Shown here one piece after another: positions 60,291 through 64,000 of a DNA stretch of 64,000 nucleotides. The notes beneath the pieces were generated by a model that was not told where the DNA came from, did no database searches, and worked only from the letters and a program-made list of their open reading frames with translations. Origin of the DNA: CAWBOV01 sp963790525 (GTDB lineage: Bacteria; Actinomycetota; Actinomycetes; Mycobacteriales; Jatrophihabitantaceae); NCBI GenBank assembly GCA_963790525.1, contig CAWBOV010000002.1, positions 868,001 through 932,000 on the forward strand, given 5' to 3'. The translations under genes were made by a program, and so were the position numbers. Position 1 is the stretch's first letter, and the number at the start of each line of letters is the position of its first letter.

Positions 60291-60801
60291 TCAGGACACC
60301 CGGACGACGGCGACCCTGAGCTGCCACTGCGGCGTGCTGTGTCCCGGGGCGGTGACCGTGACCGTCGTGGTCCCGGCACTGCGTCCGGTGAGGCTGAACC
60401 GGCTGCCGCCCACCTGGGCTGTCGCCGCGGACAGGCCGAGCCGGGCGGTGTCTGCGACGACGGGCGTCGGCCAGGCGAACGTCGAGCCGGTGACCGTCAC
60501 GACCGCGGTGTAGCCGACGGCGATGCAGATCTCCGTCGGTGTGGGATCCGACGCGGGGAGCGAGAGGGCGATGTCCATGCGCTGGCAGCCGATGTGGGGC
60601 GCGGTGACGGTTCCCGCACCGGTGGACGTGCGTCGGCGTCGTCGGCGTCGTGGTCGGCGCGGTCGTCGTGGCCCCGCTGGACGGGGGTGGGCTCACGACA
60701 TCGCCGCCGTTCGAGTCGGCGTTCGTGCCCGAGGAGCCGCAGGCGGTGAGCAGGGCGAGGGCGCCGGCCAGCACGGCACAGCTGATGCGCGAGATCCTCA
60801 C
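60291..60801 (-). CDS. Predicted lipoprotein with Ser/Thr/Pro linker (one frameshift)
   Basis: A repaired ~169-residue protein. GTG 60801 begins VRISRISCAVLAGALALLTA then C, with lipobox LTAC. A linker of Thr/Pro/Ser repeats follows. One extra base near 60630 changes the frame; the second frame gives MDIALSLPASDPTP and a beta-rich domain containing GYTAVVTVTGS and RSAGTTTVTVTAPGH, as in Ig-like or invasin-like surface modules. It is probably anchored on the outer face of the membrane. There is no further family assignment. It is divergent from moaC. Confidence 0.62.
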
Positions 60802-60865
60802 GTGATCATTGGTAGCACGTCGGGCACCCCGGCCGGTCGGGGTGCCGCGACCGTAGGCTGGCGGC

Positions 60866-61345
60866 ATGGAGCTGACCCACGTCGATGCGGCCGGTGCGGC
60901 GCGCATGGTCGACGTCACCGGTAAGAGCGTGACCCAGCGCGAGGCCCGAGCCCGCGGCCGGGTGAGCACGACGCGGGACGTCATCGACCTGCTGCGCCGG
61001 GACGGGTTGCCCAAGGGGGACGCCCTCGCGGTGGCCCGGATCGCGGGGATCGCCGGTGCCAAGCGCACGTCGGACCTCATCCCGCTGTGCCACCCGATAG
61101 CCCTGCACGGCGTCACGGTCGACCTGGAGCTCGACGAGACCTCGGTGACGATCACCGCGACGACACGCACGGCCGATCGCACCGGGGTCGAGATGGAGGC
61201 GCTGACCGCGGTCGCCGCCGCGGGCCTGACGCTCTACGACATGATCAAGGCCGTGGATCGCGGCGCCGTGCTGGGAGAGATCCGCCTCCTGCACAAATCC
61301 GGTGGGCGTACCGGGGAATGGTCGCGCGGGGAGGCCGACGCGTGA
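60866..61345 (+). CDS. moaC: Cyclic pyranopterin monophosphate synthase MoaC
   Basis: A 159-residue MoaC: MVDVTGKSVTQREARARG at the N-terminus, GDALAVARIAGIAGAKRTSD, the catalytic LIPLCHPIAL, and GVEMEALTAVAAAGLTLYDM with KAVDRGA. With MoaA (not in the window) it makes cyclic pyranopterin monophosphate, the first molybdopterin precursor. TAGGCT (60854-60859) lies 6 bases before ATG 60866, which suggests a leaderless mRNA. Its stop overlaps the GTG of the next gene (GTGA). Confidence 0.95.
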   Translation: MELTHVDAAGAARMVDVTGKSVTQREARARGRVSTTRDVIDLLRRDGLPKGDALAVARIAGIAGAKRTSDLIPLCHPIALHGVTVDLELDETSVTITATTRTADRTGVEMEALTAVAAAGLTLYDMIKAVDRGAVLGEIRLLHKSGGRTGEWSRGEADA

Positions 61346-61831
61346 GCGCTGCCGTCATCACCTGCTCGAACCGGTCAGCATCGGGTGAGCGCCCCGACGA
61401 CTCCGGGCGCGCTGCTCGCGACGCTGCTCGGCGAGGCTGGGCAGGAGGTGCTGTCGCGGGTCGTGGTGGCCGACGACGTCGACGCGATCCGCGCGGCGAT
61501 CACTACCGCCCTGGCCGCCGGTGCGCGCGTCGTCGTCACCACCGGGGGGACCGGTCTCACGCCGACCGACGTGACGCCGGAGGCGGTGCGCCCCCTGCTC
61601 GAGCGGGAGATCCCGGGGATCGCGGAGGCGATCCGGCTGGCGTCCTGGGAGAAGGTGCCGACCTCGGTGCTGTCGCGTGGGGTGGCCGGCGCCGTCGGAA
61701 CGGCGCTGGTGGTGACTCTCCCCGGGTCACCCGGCGGGGTCCGCGACGGGATGCGCGTGCTGGCGCCGTTGCTCGCCCATGCGCTGGATCAGCTCGGCGG
61801 CGGGGACCACCGGGTCGGCGGTGGCGTGTGA
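61342..61831 (+). CDS. Molybdopterin adenylyltransferase/MoaB-Mog family (one frameshift)
   Basis: About 162 residues after removing one base near 61410 (RPDDSG then ALLATLLGEAGQEV). The family motif TTGGTGLTPTDVTPEA near residue 75 and PGSPGGVRDGM near 130 are present. Mog adenylates molybdopterin before molybdate insertion; MoaB-type proteins are similar, so the exact assignment is left open. GTG 61342 overlaps the moaC stop and the gene's own stop overlaps the moaE start, so all three are coupled. Confidence 0.88.
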
Positions 61832-62250
61832 GCACCGTCGTGATCGCCGAGATCAGCGAGACCGCGCTGGACGTGGACGCCCACCGGCGCGCGGTGTCGG
61901 TCCCGGCCGCGGGCGGCCAGGTCGTGTTCTGCGGCGTCGTGCGTGACCACGACCACGGCGCTGCGGTCACGGTGCTGGAGTACCAGGGTCATCCGAGCGC
62001 GGGCGAGGTCCTGGAGTCGGTGGTGGCCACCTTCGCCGCCGAGCCGGAGGTGCTCGCGATTGCGGTGAGCCACCGGGTGGGGGTCCTGGCCATCGGTGAC
62101 GTCGCGCTCGTGGCCGCCGTCAGCACGGCGCACCGGGCCGAGGCGTTCGAGGTCTGCGCGCGGCTCGTCGACGAGGTGAAGCGGCAGCTGCCCATCTGGA
62201 AGCGGCAGGTGCTCGGTGACGGCAGCGAGGAGTGGGTCAACTCCCCGTGA
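61828..62250 (+). CDS. moaE: Molybdopterin synthase catalytic subunit MoaE
   Basis: A 140-residue MoaE: GGQVVFCGVVRDHDHG, VTVLEYQGHPSAGEVL, VSHRVGVLAIGDVALVAAVS, HRAEAFEVCARLVDEVKRQL and the catalytic Lys in PIWKRQVLGDGSEEW. It transfers sulfur from MoaD thiocarboxylate to the pterin. No moaD (small sulfur carrier) is seen in this operon. GTG 61828 overlaps the upstream stop (GTGA). Its 3' end overlaps the convergent A/K/E-rich gene slightly. Confidence 0.93.
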   Translation: MSTVVIAEISETALDVDAHRRAVSVPAAGGQVVFCGVVRDHDHGAAVTVLEYQGHPSAGEVLESVVATFAAEPEVLAIAVSHRVGVLAIGDVALVAAVSTAHRAEAFEVCARLVDEVKRQLPIWKRQVLGDGSEEWVNSP

Positions 62251-62854
62251 GCTCTGCCCGACGTCGCCCGCGGGGTACCGGGCGGCCCCGCCGGGCCTCA
62301 GTCGTGGGTGGGTGAATCCGAGGGCGCGCCGTCGGGGACTCGGTGACGCTCTCGGTGGACTCCGCGACGCTCTCGGTGACGGCCTCGGCCTTGTCCGACA
62401 CCGCTGCTGCGGCTTCGGAGACGGCGTCCGCGGCCGGTTCGGCGGCGTCGGCGACCGCATCGCCCGCTGACGCGGCGGCATCGGCGACCGGCGCGGCTGC
62501 CTCGGCGACGGAGTCGGCGGCACCGCTGGCGGTCTCGGCGACCTTGTTGGCGGGCGAGTCCTTGCCCAGCGCACCGTCGATGCGGTCGGTCACGTTGTCG
62601 ATCTTGTCGGAGTACTTGCCCTTCGTGGCGCTGTCGAGGCCGTCAGCGGCCTTGTCGACACCCTTGACCGCGGCGTCCTTGGCCTTCTCCGCGAGGGGGC
62701 CTGCCTTCTCCTTGGCCTGCTCGACCAGCGGACCGGCCTTCTCCTTCGCCTGCTCGACGAGGGGGCCGGCCTTCTCCTTGGCCTGCTCGGCGATCTCGCC
62801 GGCGCGGCCGAGGAGGTCGGTTCCGAGTGACTTGAGCCTGTTGAAATTGACCAT
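62237..62854 (-). CDS. A/E/K-rich 11-mer-repeat protein, MT0933/Rv0909-like antitoxin relation
   Basis: A 205-residue reading. Residues 23-55 are three copies of EQAKEKAGPLV/A; then GVDKAADGLDSATKGKYSDK and IDNVTDRIDGALG match the core of MT0933-type small actinobacterial proteins annotated as antitoxins. The rest is Ala/Glu/Asp-rich with further imperfect repeats, predicted to be long amphipathic helices or disordered. The tail may be an artefact: adding one base near 62330 would end the protein SPDGAPSDSPTHD at 62298. No toxin gene is adjacent, so an LEA-like or stress-protective role is as likely as an antitoxin. Confidence 0.65.
   Translation of the reverse strand: MVNFNRLKSLGTDLLGRAGEIAEQAKEKAGPLVEQAKEKAGPLVEQAKEKAGPLAEKAKDAAVKGVDKAADGLDSATKGKYSDKIDNVTDRIDGALGKDSPANKVAETASGAADSVAEAAAPVADAAASAGDAVADAAEPAADAVSEAAAAVSDKAEAVTESVAESTESVTESPTARPRIHPPTTEARRGRPVPRGRRRAELTGS
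62690..62788 (-). repeat. Three tandem 33-base units (EQAKEKAGPLV repeat)
   Basis: Three near-identical 33-base units inside the A/E/K-rich gene, encoding an 11-residue amphipathic repeat. The 11-residue period is typical of LEA-group-3 and similar coiled helices. Copy number could vary by slippage. Confidence 0.8.
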
Positions 62855-62968
62855 CCGTGGTGTCTCCCTCGATGAACCGGCGTGACGCGTTGGCTAATCA
62901 AAGCATCTCGGCGGCATCAACCTGTAGTGCGCGCACGGCGTCCGGCGCGAGCGGGCAGACTGGGCACC

Positions 62969-63199
62969 ATGGGGCAGGACAGTGGCGACGCGAAAGGCGG
63001 GGACGTCGAGGAGGCCGGCGCACCGGAAACGCCACCGGCGCCCGCGCCGACCGTGGCGACGACGCGCGTGACCCGAAGCGTGCAGAAACCGGATGTGAGC
63101 CTCGACGATCGCGACCTGGGGTGGGGCGAGATCCCCGAGGACCCGCGTTCCCGCGAGAGTTGGTACGAGCGCGAACGGCCGCCCCACCACGAGGGCTGA
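62969..63199 (+). CDS. Small conserved-type actinobacterial protein
   Basis: A 76-residue protein: an Ala/Pro/Glu/Gly-rich disordered N-terminal half, then a compact C-terminal motif SLDDRDLGWGE followed by SRESWYERERPPHHEG. The DDRDxGWGE...ERPPHH pattern is one I associate with short actinobacterial proteins of unknown function. ATG 62969 is chosen because the in-frame sequence upstream is Arg-rich and unlikely to be coding. CAGACT ends 8 bases before ATG, so the mRNA may be leaderless. The gene converges on mscL. Confidence 0.6.
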   Translation: MGQDSGDAKGGDVEEAGAPETPPAPAPTVATTRVTRSVQKPDVSLDDRDLGWGEIPEDPRSRESWYERERPPHHEG

Positions 63200-63217
63200 G
63201 GCGGCCGGTCGCCGGCG

Positions 63218-63634
63218 TCAGAGGGTGCTGGTGCTCGAGCTTCCCGAGCTGCGGAGGGCGTCGCGGATCTCCTGCAACAGGCGGATCTCCTCCGCGATCT
63301 CGGGCTGAGCCTGCTCCTTGGGGGCGGTCCGTGCCTTGAGCCGCTCCAGCGGCACGACGAACAGGTAGTACAGAACCGCCGCCGTGATCAGGAAGACGAT
63401 GATCGCGTTGATGATCGTCGACAGGTTGATGAAGGTCGCGTCGTGGTGGGATCCGCCGCGGAGGGCGAAGCCGAGGCCGTTGGAGCTCGCGCCCGGGAAG
63501 GCGTTCAGGATGGGCGTGATGATCGCGTCGGTGAACGTCTTCACCAGGGTGGCGAACGCCGTGCCCATGACGAAGGCCACGGCCAGTTCGACGATGTTGC
63601 CCCGCATGATGAAGTCTTTGAATCCCTTGAGCAT
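63218..63634 (-). CDS. mscL: Large-conductance mechanosensitive channel MscL
   Basis: A 138-residue MscL. The N-terminus MLKGFKDFIMRGNIVELAVA is the canonical S1 helix plus first transmembrane helix; then GTAFATLVKTFTDAIITPIL, a periplasmic loop with GLGFALRGGS, second transmembrane segment IINAIIVFLITAAVLYYLFV, and the C-terminal helix LLQEIRDALRS. It opens under membrane tension to release solutes and prevents lysis on hypo-osmotic shock. It lies downstream of the SAF-domain gene on the same strand. Confidence 0.96.
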   Translation of the reverse strand: MLKGFKDFIMRGNIVELAVAFVMGTAFATLVKTFTDAIITPILNAFPGASSNGLGFALRGGSHHDATFINLSTIINAIIVFLITAAVLYYLFVVPLERLKARTAPKEQAQPEIAEEIRLLQEIRDALRSSGSSSTSTL

Positions 63635-63756
63635 TCTTGGCTCCCCTTCTCGCCGATGTCTCGCGGTACGGATGCACACTCACCACACGCACCAGGGTCC
63701 CTGCCGTCACGGTGGTGCCCGCAGCGTAGCGACAAGTGCCGCTCCGGACACGCCTG

Positions 63757-64000
63757 TCAGGGCAGCGCGTCGGTTCGGGTGAGCGCGACGACCACGGTCG
63801 AATCATCACTTTTCGGGATGTTCCCGGGCGGATGCAGCACCGCCAGCACGCGCGCAGCGGTCACGACCACGCGCGCCTGCCGAGCGCCGTCGCCCGCTGC
63901 CGACTCATCGGCGTCAACGGCACCGAGGTCCGCGGGGCCGGCGAGCAGGTCGACCGTGTCACCGGGCTGCAGGATCGCCGCGCCCTGCGGACCGGTGAGC
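63757..64000 (-). CDS. SAF-domain protein, CpaB/RcpC-like, C-terminal part
   Basis: The 3' end of a gene continuing beyond the window, 80 residues visible. It contains LQPGDTVDLLAGPADL, then RQARVVVTAARVLAVLHPPG and STVVVALTRTDALP, the repeating beta pattern of the SAF/RcpC domain found in Flp-pilus assembly protein CpaB and relatives. Position next to mscL is common in actinobacteria. The N-terminal signal and first SAF half are outside the window, so a role in pilus assembly is only suggested. Confidence 0.75.
   Translation of the reverse strand, partial: LTGPQGAAILQPGDTVDLLAGPADLGAVDADESAAGDGARQARVVVTAARVLAVLHPPGNIPKSDDSTVVVALTRTDALP

Noticed and set aside
62237..62854. Toxin-antitoxin locus
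   Set aside because: Only antitoxin-like similarity is seen; no toxin ORF is adjacent on either strand.

Overview
The window is 64 kb of very GC-rich DNA from an actinobacterium. The support is codon use with G/C third positions almost throughout, many GTG starts, GTGA/ATGA overlaps, a luciferase-like (F420-type) oxidoreductase, an MT0933-type small protein, the mscL/SAF-domain neighbourhood, and genes with -10-like boxes only 6-9 bases before ATG. I cannot place it to genus. I saw no tRNA, rRNA, CRISPR array, insertion sequence, integrase or replication origin. No gap without a gene exceeds 300 bases; the largest is 16944-17203.

Most of the window (1-58700) is a large accessory catabolic region for imported organic compounds. 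It holds acyl-CoA dehydrogenases, thiolases, a DUF35 partner protein, enoyl-CoA hydratase, acyl-CoA synthetase, four Rieske oxygenase subunits with one reductase, about eight short-chain dehydrogenases (SDRs), three TIM-barrel isomerase-like proteins, an FAD-dependent KstD-like dehydrogenase, NTF2/SnoaL, VOC, NIPSNAP and EthD-type small-fold proteins, and a complete branched-chain-amino-acid-type ABC importer (28173-33064). By region: 1-6.1 kb beta-oxidation genes; 6.2-8.7 kb two ThuA-like proteins around an SDR; 8.9-12.2 kb 2-oxoacid dehydrogenase E1a/E1b/E2; 12.3-14.4 kb Rieske reductase and oxygenase; 14.5-20.7 kb TIM barrel, SDRs and the first PEP-utilising protein; 20.7-23 kb an LvaA/LvaB-like kinase pair with a histidine phosphatase; 23-26.3 kb tandem Rieske subunits and SDR; 26.4-28.2 kb a compositionally different pair of exported proteins; 28.2-33.1 kb the importer; 33.3-44 kb mixed oxidoreductases including a fused kinase; 44.3-52.7 kb a second TIM barrel/ADH/PEP-utiliser/SDR/KstD-like block with a TetR regulator; 52.9-57.2 kb XRE regulator, enoyl-CoA hydratase, thiolase and acyl-CoA ligase.

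From 57.2 kb the content becomes housekeeping-like: an AlkB-type repair enzyme, a PHA-depolymerase-like hydrolase, a zinc-ribbon SDR, a lipoprotein, the molybdopterin genes moaC-mog-moaE, an A/K/E-rich 11-mer-repeat protein, mscL and a SAF-domain protein.

Two systems stand out. First, two paralogous 573/574-residue PEP-utilising proteins keep the swivelling phospho-histidine domain but lack an ATP-grasp domain; each sits in a duplicated setting with a TIM-barrel isomerase-like gene and a convergent SDR. Second, an LvaA-like kinase and a small helical protein occur as separate genes (20733-22203) and as one fused protein (34931-36250), with an ACAD10/11-like dehydrogenase elsewhere in the window; this suggests phosphorylation-driven processing of hydroxyacyl-CoAs.

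Many genes carry single-base frameshifts, nearly all insertions and clustered in tracts (about 4-14, 22-31, 38-43 and 47-50 kb), while other stretches are clean. This looks like local sequence error rather than gene decay, so I annotate such genes as whole CDSs spanning the shifts.
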